A DNA stretch of 64,000 nt from contig NZ_NHOT01000012.1 in the NCBI RefSeq assembly GCF_002197755.1, positions 62,001 through 126,000 of the forward strand. Reading direction: 5' to 3'. The position numbers were made by a program, and so were the translations under genes. The notes under the pieces are model-generated. The model did not search any database and was not told the origin of the DNA. It saw only the letters and a program-made list of their open reading frames with translations. Shown piece after piece: positions 8,703-16,596 of the stretch. Source of the DNA: Pedobacter sp. AJM. Lineage in GTDB: Bacteria; Bacteroidota; Bacteroidia; Sphingobacteriales; Sphingobacteriaceae. Numbering within the stretch: the first letter of the stretch is position 1; every line of letters starts with the position of its first letter.

Positions 8703-9422
8703 AATATATGAGCTTAGAAGGCTAAAAGTATTTGATAGGGTTGACGCTCAAATTCCGACTGTCTTTTTCGCGAATTTTGCTTTCACAAAAATGCTGTTCG
8801 CTTTTCTCATAGTCAGGAAAGTAAATATCCTGGCAGCTTACCGAAATTCGAAGAATAAAAAAGGTTTTGTATTTTGTAAACATCTAAAAAACAGGTAATT
8901 GAATTACGGACAACAGGAAGGGCTTCAAATATAGATGTGTACCTATTACCATGGAATAGGCTAAGCCATTTTTCTCAAATTGATATGGCAAAAGATATCT
9001 GAAAAAGATTTCCTCTATACTGCTTTGTTCCGCCATGGGCTGGTTTTTAATACATATTCAGTAAGCATCAAGAACACGGTTTCGTTTGCTATTTACTATT
9101 TATACGATTCGATTGCTTAAAACGCTACATTCCACTTCAATCTTTTTACTATATATCTGGAAGATGATTTTTTTAAAATCGTTTTGACCGGACTAAAATT
9201 TAGGAATTTTAAATGAAAGCGACATTAGATTAGATAGCGTTTTGTATCATTCATTTCCCAATTATTGAACGCAAGGAAAAAAATGGTTATCCCAATTCTT
9301 ATTTAAAAATACGGAACCTCATGCCTGAGAAATTGGACGAATAAATACCATAGTCAATCAGGCTTTTCTCAAATTTTATATCTTTATGTAAAACTTAACA
9401 ACATGATTAAAAATTAACGCTT
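8703..9422. other. Intergenic region with divergent promoters
   Basis: These 720 bases separate the protease lipoprotein gene from the tail-sheath gene and must hold the promoter of each. They are AT-rich. The last 60 bases before the sheath ATG contain TATATCTTTATG, which loosely resembles the Bacteroidota -7 element, but no matching -33 element is placed correctly. I see no supported gene, tRNA or repeat. Confidence 0.45.
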
Positions 9423-11003
9423 ATGAACTCGTCTAATATCCAGTCGCCAGGGGTTTACATCAATGAACTCAATGCTTTTCCCAATGCAGTGGTGCCCGTA
9501 GCCACTGCCGTACCCGCATTTATCGGTTATACGCCACAAGCCATGTACGAGGGGAAATCTTATATCAATGTTCCGCAAAAGATCACTTCATTTTCAGATT
9601 TTCAGGCTTTTTACTGTTACCCTGATCCGCCGGCACCGGCAAGTCCGGCGAAACAGTACAGCCCGGAATATTACTTGGTAAAGCAGCAATCGAAACCTGC
9701 TGATCAGAACTGCCTGATCATTGAAGGCAACTACTATTCGATACTTCCGGATCCGAATACCATATACTACCTCTACAACAGCATTAGAATGTTTTACCAA
9801 AATGGTGGTGGTGATGCCTATATTGTTTCTGTGGGTACCTATGGTGCACCATCTAAAAGCCCTCTGGCGGCAGGTGCGCCTTTGGTCAATCCTCATGTGA
9901 AACTGACCGATTTAACCGCTGGGCTGCAGTTGTTGCTGAATGAGCCGGAACCCACCCTGTATATCTGCCCGGAAGCAACATTATTGTCGGTAGCGGATAA
10001 TGGCACCTTAATGCAAGCCATGTTGCTGCAATGCACGCAAATGCAAACCGCCATGTCTATATTTGATGTTATCGGCGGCAGAAATCCTGATCCGGTTTTA
10101 TACACACAGGATATTCAGACTTTTAGAAACAATACCGGGGTGGTGGGGCTGGATTATGGAGCGGCATATTACCCTTTTATTGGTACCACCACCATGCAAA
10201 CTTCGGATATAGATTATACCAATCTGTTTGGTGGAGATACCAAGCAACTGGCACCACTTTTAAATCCTGCTAATAATCCCAATCCGGCAGCAGCACAGAT
10301 TTTAGCCAATATTGCCAATCCTCAAGGTGTACCTTTAACCGTAGCGCAATACCACAATGCTTTGCAGAATGCCAGTAAAACTTATGGTACGATCATCAGT
10401 CAGGTGTTGGCCGGAGCGAATATATTACCGCCAAGTGGTGCCATGGCTGGGGTAATTAACACTATTGATAACCAGGTGGGCCCGTGGCAGGCACCTGCCA
10501 ATACAGGTATTGTAGGTGCATCTTCACTGCCGATCAATCTATCCGAAAGTCAGCAAGCCAGTTTAAATGTGGATGCTGTTTCCGATAAATCTATTAATGC
10601 CATCCGCTTTTTTAAGGGCATCGGCATTTTGGTTTGGGGTGCGCGTACATTGGAGGGCAATAGCGAGGATTGGAAATATATCCCGGTGCGTCGGACGGTG
10701 ACATTCCTGGAGCAATCCTGTAAAATGGCCTGTCATCCATACGTTTTTCAACCCAATGATCGAAATACCTGGGAAGCCGTGAAATCAATGATCAGCAGTT
10801 TCTTAACCTCGGTTTGGAAAGAAGGCGGATTAATGGGCGCAACACCTGCCGATGCATTTTCTGTAGCCTGTGGTTTGGGCACGACCATGACCGCAGATGA
10901 TGTGCTGAATGGCATCATGACCGTGGTGGTAAGAGTAGCCCTGATTCGTCCGGCAGAGTTTATTGTATTGACTTTCCAGCAGAAAATGCCGGTTTCAGCA
11001 TAG
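9423..11003 (+). CDS. Contractile tail sheath protein of a phage-tail-like injection system
   Basis: The protein has 526 residues from the ATG at 9423. The N-terminus SPGVYINELNAFPNAVVPVATAVPAFIGYT is split by family signatures: PGVYxxE followed by VxTAVxAFxGYT opens nearly all contractile sheath proteins (gp18/Pvc2/Afp2 type). The C-terminal part has NAIRFFKGIGILVWGARTL and WKYIPVRRTVTFLEQS, the conserved sheath core that packs on the tube. Length fits one-piece sheath proteins of extracellular injection systems. In such systems the sheath surrounds the tube and contracts to drive it into a target membrane. The tube gene follows 44 bases later, but no baseplate, spike or ATPase gene follows. 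Only the final part of a tape-measure gene remains, so the locus looks truncated. Confidence 0.92.
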   Translation: MNSSNIQSPGVYINELNAFPNAVVPVATAVPAFIGYTPQAMYEGKSYINVPQKITSFSDFQAFYCYPDPPAPASPAKQYSPEYYLVKQQSKPADQNCLIIEGNYYSILPDPNTIYYLYNSIRMFYQNGGGDAYIVSVGTYGAPSKSPLAAGAPLVNPHVKLTDLTAGLQLLLNEPEPTLYICPEATLLSVADNGTLMQAMLLQCTQMQTAMSIFDVIGGRNPDPVLYTQDIQTFRNNTGVVGLDYGAAYYPFIGTTTMQTSDIDYTNLFGGDTKQLAPLLNPANNPNPAAAQILANIANPQGVPLTVAQYHNALQNASKTYGTIISQVLAGANILPPSGAMAGVINTIDNQVGPWQAPANTGIVGASSLPINLSESQQASLNVDAVSDKSINAIRFFKGIGILVWGARTLEGNSEDWKYIPVRRTVTFLEQSCKMACHPYVFQPNDRNTWEAVKSMISSFLTSVWKEGGLMGATPADAFSVACGLGTTMTADDVLNGIMTVVVRVALIRPAEFIVLTFQQKMPVSA

Positions 11004-11047
11004 CAATTAGTCGGGCAAATTATTTTCAATTAAAATAGATATAGATT

Positions 11048-11512
11048 ATGGTAGATGACGGCAATAAACAAGGCTCCACATGGCCCATGCCTAAGTTTAG
11101 GTTTGAGGTAGACTTTGGGCCGGAGTTAAAAGGTGTGGCTTTTCAGGAAGTTTCCGGACTGGATGTCGAAACGCAGGTGATAGCATACCGTACAGGTAGC
11201 AGCGAACTCTTCTCAACAGTAAAAATGCCCGGCATTGCCAAATATGGTAAGGTGACAATGAAGAGGGGCGTTTTCGTTAATGACAATACCTTCTGGAACT
11301 GGTATGAAGAAATTAAGATGAATACCATTAAAAGGAGAACCATGCTGATTAAGTTATTGGATGAAGGGGGTAACGTAACGATGCAATGGTCGCTCAGCAA
11401 TGCATGGCCCATCAAAATGACCAATACCGATTTAAAATCGGACACCGATGAGGTAGCGGTTGATACCATTGAAATCGCACATGAACAGTTAACCATCACC
11501 AATGGTAAATAA
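11048..11512 (+). CDS. Contractile system inner tube protein (gp19/Hcp-like)
   Basis: The protein has 154 residues, the usual length of T4 gp19-like tube proteins (PF06841). Family signatures are PKFRFEVDFG near the start, the strongly conserved GVAFQEVSGLD (about 34-44), GKVTMKRGVF and the closing pattern VAVDTIEIAHEQL. Monomers form stacked hexameric rings that make the hollow tube inside the sheath. It lies directly downstream of the sheath gene and probably shares its transcript. The frame is intact with no sign of decay, unlike the sequence downstream of it. Confidence 0.92.
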   Translation: MVDDGNKQGSTWPMPKFRFEVDFGPELKGVAFQEVSGLDVETQVIAYRTGSSELFSTVKMPGIAKYGKVTMKRGVFVNDNTFWNWYEEIKMNTIKRRTMLIKLLDEGGNVTMQWSLSNAWPIKMTNTDLKSDTDEVAVDTIEIAHEQLTITNGK

Positions 11513-11520
11513 AAAATAGA

Positions 11521-11819
11521 CGGCAGGCTTCTGTTTTGAACTTTTTGTCAAAGGAGAAGTTGCCGCCTTTCAGGAAAGCAAAACCGGTTAAACTTCAACT
11601 CAAAAAGGAAGTCATCCGGAACTTATGATCAATCTATCAGATGACAGGTTCAAAGGCAATAGTCCTGTTCAAGATGCGGGTTTGATAATAATGAACCATT
11701 ATATCCCCATGCTTTTTGAACGTTTAAAGCTTATAGACCATAATAAAGCATTCCTGCCTGGAAAGCAGGCTGTGGCTGTTCATAATCTCCAGTTTTTAGC
11801 AACAACGGAGTCTTTATGA
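11521..11819 (+). pseudogene. Remnants of injection-system genes: tape-measure fragment, possibly preceded by a second tube fragment
   Basis: An open stretch at 11625-11819 encodes about 64 residues, including DAGLIIMNHYIPMLFERLKL and then AVAVHNLQFLATTES. This matches the pattern I know from the C-terminal part of the injection-system tape-measure family (GLVLLHPFLPxLFERLGL ... RAVHLLQYLATGE). It then stops abruptly at a TGA, and the expected tail (LNKLLCG) is absent. In the same frame just upstream, 11521-11591 reads FCFELFVKGEVAAFQESKTG and a stop, which resembles the start of a second tube paralogue (FxFxVxFxGxxAFQExSG). A full tape-measure protein of this type is several hundred residues or more, so this is a relic. 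The identification rests on remembered consensus, not on a search. Confidence 0.6.
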
Positions 11820-11984
11820 ACCGGATCAATTTGGCGTAAATCTTTAGATCAACCAGATGATCATTGTTTAAGGTCAAAACCTTAAGGCGCAATTTTCCCG
11901 GTCAGGCAAACAGGAATGGATTCCATCTGTTAATACTTATGCCATATTAAATCATCGGATCTAAATTGAACCACCACAAATAGC

Positions 11985-12707
11985 ATGAAAGTAATCCCCC
12001 TGAAACAAGGAAACTACACCGTTAATCCAAAAAAGAAATTTACATTAATAGCATCTGGCTCCACTGTTGCAGGAACAAAAGTGGCCATCCAGCCTTTTGT
12101 AGTGATGACTGAAAATGATTATGTGCTGATGGATACCGGTTTGAATTCCAGTCAGGAAGAAATGCCTCCGGTTGTAGCATGTTTAGAAAATGAAAATATC
12201 AAGCCGGAGCAAATTACAAAAGTGCTGATTTCACATCTTCACAAAGACCATATTGATGGGATCGGTTACTTTTCAAATGGAAAGTTAATGGATAGTTTTC
12301 CAAATGCCACGATTTATCTTCATCGGCGGGAATTGGATTTTGCCTTCACGCAGACAGAAAACCCATCTTACCGGATAGAAATGCTGCAACAGCTGGCCAA
12401 ACGGCCCAATGTAGTGCTGTTAGACGAAGACCAGGGGAACATCACTGATGAAATTTCTTACCAGGTTTCTGGTGGACATACGCCTTTTCATCAGGTGTTT
12501 TGGGTAAAGGAAAAAGAGGAAACCATTTTTTATGGCGCGGATAATCTACCACAGCAAAACTACCTTAAATATCCCCTGGCTTTTAAAAATGATTTTGATG
12601 GTAAAAAGGCACTCGAATCACGCCAGGAGTGGGAGGAGGAAGGCAAAAAGCAAAATTGGACGGTATTGCTTTACCACGACCTTGAAAACCCGATCATGAA
12701 ATTTTAA
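11985..12707 (+). CDS. Metallo-beta-lactamase-fold hydrolase, N-acyl homoserine lactonase-like
   Basis: The protein has 240 residues without a signal peptide, so it is cytoplasmic. The zinc-binding motif HLHKDHIDG (HxHxDH; about residues 81-89) is complete. The later ligands are visible as GGHTPFHQ (His), FYGADNLP (Asp) and LLYHDLE (His). The N-terminal strand VLMDTGLNSSQ fits the AHL-lactonase branch (AiiA-like). Members hydrolyse lactones such as quorum-sensing signals, but many close relatives act on other esters or thioesters. It stands alone, upstream of a convergent esterase gene and 165 bases after the injection-system relic. Confidence 0.8.
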   Translation: MKVIPLKQGNYTVNPKKKFTLIASGSTVAGTKVAIQPFVVMTENDYVLMDTGLNSSQEEMPPVVACLENENIKPEQITKVLISHLHKDHIDGIGYFSNGKLMDSFPNATIYLHRRELDFAFTQTENPSYRIEMLQQLAKRPNVVLLDEDQGNITDEISYQVSGGHTPFHQVFWVKEKEETIFYGADNLPQQNYLKYPLAFKNDFDGKKALESRQEWEEEGKKQNWTVLLYHDLENPIMKF

Positions 12708-12725
12708 CAGCTGATCATTCCTTGA

Positions 12726-14378
12726 TTATTCTGTTTCATTCAGGTGCTGAAAAAATAAATATCTTTCTTTCGTGGCGTCAGCCTCAGCTTTGCTGTTGAT
12801 GGCTATCCGTAAAAATTCTCCCTTATTTCCGTTATGGTAGGCCGGCCAATTGGTAAGTGAAATGCCTTTTATACCCGCACCATTCGGGTTTCCGCTCCGG
12901 ATAAAATTGACGAAATAGCTTTGCATCTGTCTGGATACCAGGTAATCTTCAGCTTTCCAGGCATAATTATCCTGCACCTCAAGGTTGCCGAGCGCATATT
13001 CAATTTCCGAAGCATGAAACGAGGTACCGGTAATCACTTTATTCAGCAGTTTCTTGATCAAAACCTGGAAAACATTGCCTTCCCTGATGGTACGCAGATT
13101 GAGTCCGGGGTGCGGGTGGGCGAAAAGGTATCGGTAAACAGGTGCTGATTGAGCTTTTGCATGCAGTTCGGCCAGTTTCCAGCTGCTGTAATTAATGAGT
13201 CTGTCGCTCATGAGCTCACTCGCGGCCTGCTTTACCTCTGCATTGGTTTCACCCGGATAGCGTGCCAGTACGTCGTCAGCCCTTTCCCCATAAATCTTTT
13301 CTACGGCGGCCTTATAATTTTTAGCATTGATGCGGCGAAGTCGAAATAAGGCCGCTGCGGGTACTTCCTGTGCATTCCATCCAACCAGTAAAGGAACATT
13401 GGTCTGCCTGCCTTCCATGAAGGTTTTCTCAGGATTTTCTTTCAGGAAATAGCCATCTACCACAGGCCTGAAACGTCGTGGATTTCCTTTTTCCACCAGT
13501 TTCAACAGTTTTTCCGCTGGCATTGACCGCATTTGGGCAATTGTTTTTGATTTCGATAAACCTGATAACTCCGTACCCAGTGCTTCAGATTTTTTCAATG
13601 GCAACACCATGGTACGCACATCTATTAAAGAACCGCTTTCGGCAATGGCACCTTTAAATAGGCCTTTGGAAAGTGGTGATACCATATGCGCACTGACCGA
13701 TTGTGCACCTACAGATTCTCCGCCAATGGTTACGCGGTTGGGATCGCCGCCAAACTGGCTGATATTCTTTTTGATCCATTCCAGCGCGGCCACCTGATCA
13801 AGCAGTCCATAGTTCCCCGAACCGCCATATCCGGATTCCTGACTCAATTCCGGATGCGACATAAATCCAAATACCCCCAAACGGTAGTTAATGGAAACAT
13901 AAACAATACCCTGTTCTGCCATACTTTCGCCATCGTAAGCCGGCTGCGAGCCATCTCCGTGAATAAATGAACCGCCATGAATGAACACATATACCGGCCG
14001 TTTTTCCTGATTAGAACGTGCGGCAGTCCAAACGTTGAGGTAAAGGCAGTCTTCACTCATATCTGTCGACCTGAATTCATACAACAGGTTGGAATCTTGT
14101 ATAGGCCGTGGGCCGAAATGTTCTGCATTTCTGGTGCCTTTCCAGGGTATTGGCGGTTGCGGTGCTTTCCAACGCCATTCGCCAACTGGTGGCGCAGCAT
14201 AAGGGATTCCCCTGAAAGATAATACGCCATTGTCAGATAATGAACCCTGAACCCGTCCGCCAGTTACGGTAACGGCTTTATTTGCTGATGATATTTTTTC
14301 ATTTCTGGCAAAAGTGTCACTGAAAATAAGAAATAAATGTAGCGTAAGCAGGAGGGGAATGGTTTTTTTCGTAAACAT
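12726..14378 (-). CDS. Secreted type-B carboxylesterase
   Basis: The protein has 550 residues with a cleavable signal peptide (hydrophobic 7-24, ending SDTFA). It is a carboxylesterase/lipase of the alpha/beta-hydrolase fold (PF00135). Visible features are SFRGIPYAAPPVGEWRWK at the start, the oxyanion-hole motif FIHGGSFIHGDGS, EDCLYLNVW, and the nucleophile elbow GGESVGAQS with the catalytic Ser. A candidate catalytic His lies in SFHASEIEYALGN. Length is typical. It acts in the periplasm or outside the cell on unknown esters. It converges with the lactonase-like gene (18-base gap) and is not clearly part of an operon. Confidence 0.88.
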   Translation of the reverse strand: MFTKKTIPLLLTLHLFLIFSDTFARNEKISSANKAVTVTGGRVQGSLSDNGVLSFRGIPYAAPPVGEWRWKAPQPPIPWKGTRNAEHFGPRPIQDSNLLYEFRSTDMSEDCLYLNVWTAARSNQEKRPVYVFIHGGSFIHGDGSQPAYDGESMAEQGIVYVSINYRLGVFGFMSHPELSQESGYGGSGNYGLLDQVAALEWIKKNISQFGGDPNRVTIGGESVGAQSVSAHMVSPLSKGLFKGAIAESGSLIDVRTMVLPLKKSEALGTELSGLSKSKTIAQMRSMPAEKLLKLVEKGNPRRFRPVVDGYFLKENPEKTFMEGRQTNVPLLVGWNAQEVPAAALFRLRRINAKNYKAAVEKIYGERADDVLARYPGETNAEVKQAASELMSDRLINYSSWKLAELHAKAQSAPVYRYLFAHPHPGLNLRTIREGNVFQVLIKKLLNKVITGTSFHASEIEYALGNLEVQDNYAWKAEDYLVSRQMQSYFVNFIRSGNPNGAGIKGISLTNWPAYHNGNKGEFLRIAINSKAEADATKERYLFFQHLNETE

Positions 14379-14454
14379 GTAAGGTTATAGCAGGTTAACT
14401 GGTCATCATTTCACTTATAAAATGCTGATCCGGATAGGTCATTTTTAAATTGTT

Positions 14455-15159
14455 TTAAAATGTATAAGTCAGCCAAAGGACATCATCTTCAATTTGTTTT
14501 ACATTTTTAAGCTTCATCAGGCTAGCTGCATTTTCTTTTATTTTTGGATCAATCTCAAAAACGGATGATGTTTCCAGGCCACCATCAGCAATGGGCAGCA
14601 ACAACTGGTGAAATTCATCAATCAGGCCGGCCTGAAGAAAGCTTCCGTTAATGCGCGCACCGCCTTCCAGCATTAGTTTTTCAATCCCGAACAATTTACG
14701 CAGTTTCTTTAAGGCTAATGTTAAATCTATTTCATCTTTTCCGGCGAAAATATACGACACGCCAATTTCCTGAAGGTGGGCAAGGTAACCGTCTTTTACC
14801 TTTTCGGTTAAAATGGTAATGACATGATCGCCCTGTAGTGTCGCTTCCTTCCAGCCTAACCTGGCATGCCCGTCCAGGGCAATGGCAAACCTGCCTGAAG
14901 CATCATGCTTACCGGTAAAATCAATTCGGTCTACAGCTGAATGCGTACGCTTTATAATCGGTTTTTCGAAATCTGTAAAATCCTTTTCCATGGTTGTTCT
15001 GCCTACTATCCAGGCTTTAATTCCGATTTCTTCATGGATGTGTTCGAATTTCCCTCTCAGGGTTTCCATTTCTTTACCATTACCCCATTTTTCGCCTAAA
15101 ATCTTGCCATCAACGGAGGTCATCATGAGGCAAATTATATATGGTCGTTCATTTTTCAT
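14455..15159 (-). CDS. RibD C-terminal/dihydrofolate-reductase-fold reductase
   Basis: The protein has 234 residues and corresponds to the reductase half of RibD alone (PF01872). Signatures are RPYIICLMMTSVDGKI at the start (the RPxVxLxxAxSxDGxI pattern), WIVGRTTMEKDF, and MLEGGARINGSFLQAGLIDEF (GGxxxxxSFLxxGLxDE), which together form the NADPH and pyrimidine pocket. The deaminase domain of RibD is absent and no other riboflavin gene is nearby, so this is more likely a stand-alone oxidoreductase of the YwjB/YyaP type than the riboflavin enzyme. It is cytoplasmic. Confidence 0.82.
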   Translation of the reverse strand: MKNERPYIICLMMTSVDGKILGEKWGNGKEMETLRGKFEHIHEEIGIKAWIVGRTTMEKDFTDFEKPIIKRTHSAVDRIDFTGKHDASGRFAIALDGHARLGWKEATLQGDHVITILTEKVKDGYLAHLQEIGVSYIFAGKDEIDLTLALKKLRKLFGIEKLMLEGGARINGSFLQAGLIDEFHQLLLPIADGGLETSSVFEIDPKIKENAASLMKLKNVKQIEDDVLWLTYTF

Positions 15160-15282
15160 CTTGTATTAACTGATATAAAAAGCTAACAAAAATTAACCGG
15201 GCTTGTTTGGTGCGCTGGCTTTACGCTCTAAAGCATCAGCATGTATGGAATAGTGCTCTTCCGAATCTCAACATGACCCATC

Positions 15283-15400
15283 TGCTGTAGTATCTATTAT
15301 ACTGATTGCTGTAATATGAATTTCAACTTCATTATAACTTCATAAATCTGTAGTTATTTCGTATCAGTATTAATTGAATGGGGTATACTAATTTACAGCA
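15283..15400 (+). promoter_or_regulatory. Candidate operator repeats upstream of the first RND efflux operon
   Basis: TGCTGTAGTAT at 15283-15293 and TGCTGTAATAT at 15307-15317 are direct repeats 24 bases apart. TTACAGCA at 15393-15400 is the inverted half-site. They sit in the 333-base gap before the efflux operon, around a TATACTAA box (15384-15391). They could be binding sites of a regulator of the pump; no regulator gene is adjacent. Confidence 0.3.
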
Positions 15401-15492
15401 TGGAACTGCAAACTGCACAGCAGTCATCTTGAATGAATCAATCCCAGATTAATCAGATAGAAAAAATCAGATAACTATTCACAAAAAACAAA

Positions 15493-16575
15493 ATGAAAAG
15501 AAATGTCATGTTCCTCGCTTTAAGCGTTTTGCTTTATGTAACAGGATGTACATCAAAAAAAGAAGAGAAAGAAGAAGAGGTTACTTATGCGGTTACGACG
15601 CCGTTAACGATCGATACTTCATACACCAAAGAGTATGTTTCTCAAATTAAATCGGTAAGAAACATCGAAATCCACGGACAAGAAAAGGGCTATTTGCAAA
15701 ACATTTATGTAGATGAAGGTCAGCATGTAAATGCCGGACAGGTTTTATTTAAAATTATGCCCAGAATGGCACAGGCTGAATTGCTAAAAGCACAAGCTGA
15801 AACTAAAGCGGCAGAAATTGAACTGGAAAATACAAAATTGCTTTCAGATAAAAATGTAGTGTCGAAAAATGAGCTGGCGATGGCGAAGGCTAAATTACAA
15901 TCGGCCAATGCCGAAACCGCGATGGCTAAAATGCACCTTGCCTTTACGGAAATCAGGGCACCTTTCGCTGGGACAATCGATCGTATTCCTTTTAAACTGG
16001 GAAGTCTGGTTGATGAGGGTGCGTTATTAACCAGCTTATCAGACAATAGCCAGGTTTTTGCCTACTTCAACGTTTCGGAACCTGAATATTTAACCTACCA
16101 GAGTACGGTTAAAGCAAAGGGTGAACAGGAAGTTGGTTTATTGCTGGCCAATAATGAAGTACTTAAATCAAAGGGAAAAGTAGAGGTGATTGAAAGTGAA
16201 TTTAATAATGAGACCGGAAACATTGCTTTCAGGGCGCGCTTCAATAATCCGGATAACTTGTTAAGAAACGGAGAAACCGGTAAAATCCAGATGGTGGTTC
16301 CATTAAAAAAGGCATTGGTTATTCCGCAAAAAGCTACTTATGAGATCCAGGACAAGACCTATGTATTCGTTGTTGGAAACGATAACAGGGTACATTCAAG
16401 AGAAATTACAATCGTAACCGAAATACCAGATTTATACATTGTAGGTACTGATTTAAAAGAAGGCGATAAAATTTTGCTTGAAGGCATTCAGAAGGTAAAA
16501 GACGGCGACAAAATCAAATACAAGCTATCTAATCCTAAGGATGTCATTAACCAGTTAAGACTTGCTGCAGAGTAA
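15493..16575 (+). CDS. RND efflux pump periplasmic adaptor lipoprotein (first pump)
   Basis: The protein has 360 residues with a lipoprotein signal ending VTGC (Cys19), as in AcrA/MexA. The order is barrel-sandwich half (IEIHGQEKGYLQNIYVDEGQHVNAGQVLF), a helical hairpin of about 60 residues, then the second lipoyl half (FTEIRAPFAGTIDR), beta-barrel and membrane-proximal domain ending LLEGIQKVKDGDKI. It links the inner-membrane pump to the outer-membrane channel. The transporter gene starts 21 bases downstream and the channel gene overlaps that, so this is a complete three-gene operon. Substrates are not readable from sequence. Confidence 0.93.
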   Translation: MKRNVMFLALSVLLYVTGCTSKKEEKEEEVTYAVTTPLTIDTSYTKEYVSQIKSVRNIEIHGQEKGYLQNIYVDEGQHVNAGQVLFKIMPRMAQAELLKAQAETKAAEIELENTKLLSDKNVVSKNELAMAKAKLQSANAETAMAKMHLAFTEIRAPFAGTIDRIPFKLGSLVDEGALLTSLSDNSQVFAYFNVSEPEYLTYQSTVKAKGEQEVGLLLANNEVLKSKGKVEVIESEFNNETGNIAFRARFNNPDNLLRNGETGKIQMVVPLKKALVIPQKATYEIQDKTYVFVVGNDNRVHSREITIVTEIPDLYIVGTDLKEGDKILLEGIQKVKDGDKIKYKLSNPKDVINQLRLAAE

Positions 16576-16596
16576 TCACCCTTTAATCTTCATATT

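Noticed and set aside
8542..8898. Plus-strand frame of 118 codons across the protease start
   Set aside because: It is antisense to the N-terminus of the protease lipoprotein, has no recognisable motifs, and its composition follows the shadow of that gene.
9423..11512. Prophage or active phage tail region
   Set aside because: No capsid, portal, terminase, integrase or lysis genes are present; the sheath and tube types and the tape-measure fragment fit a cellular injection system better.
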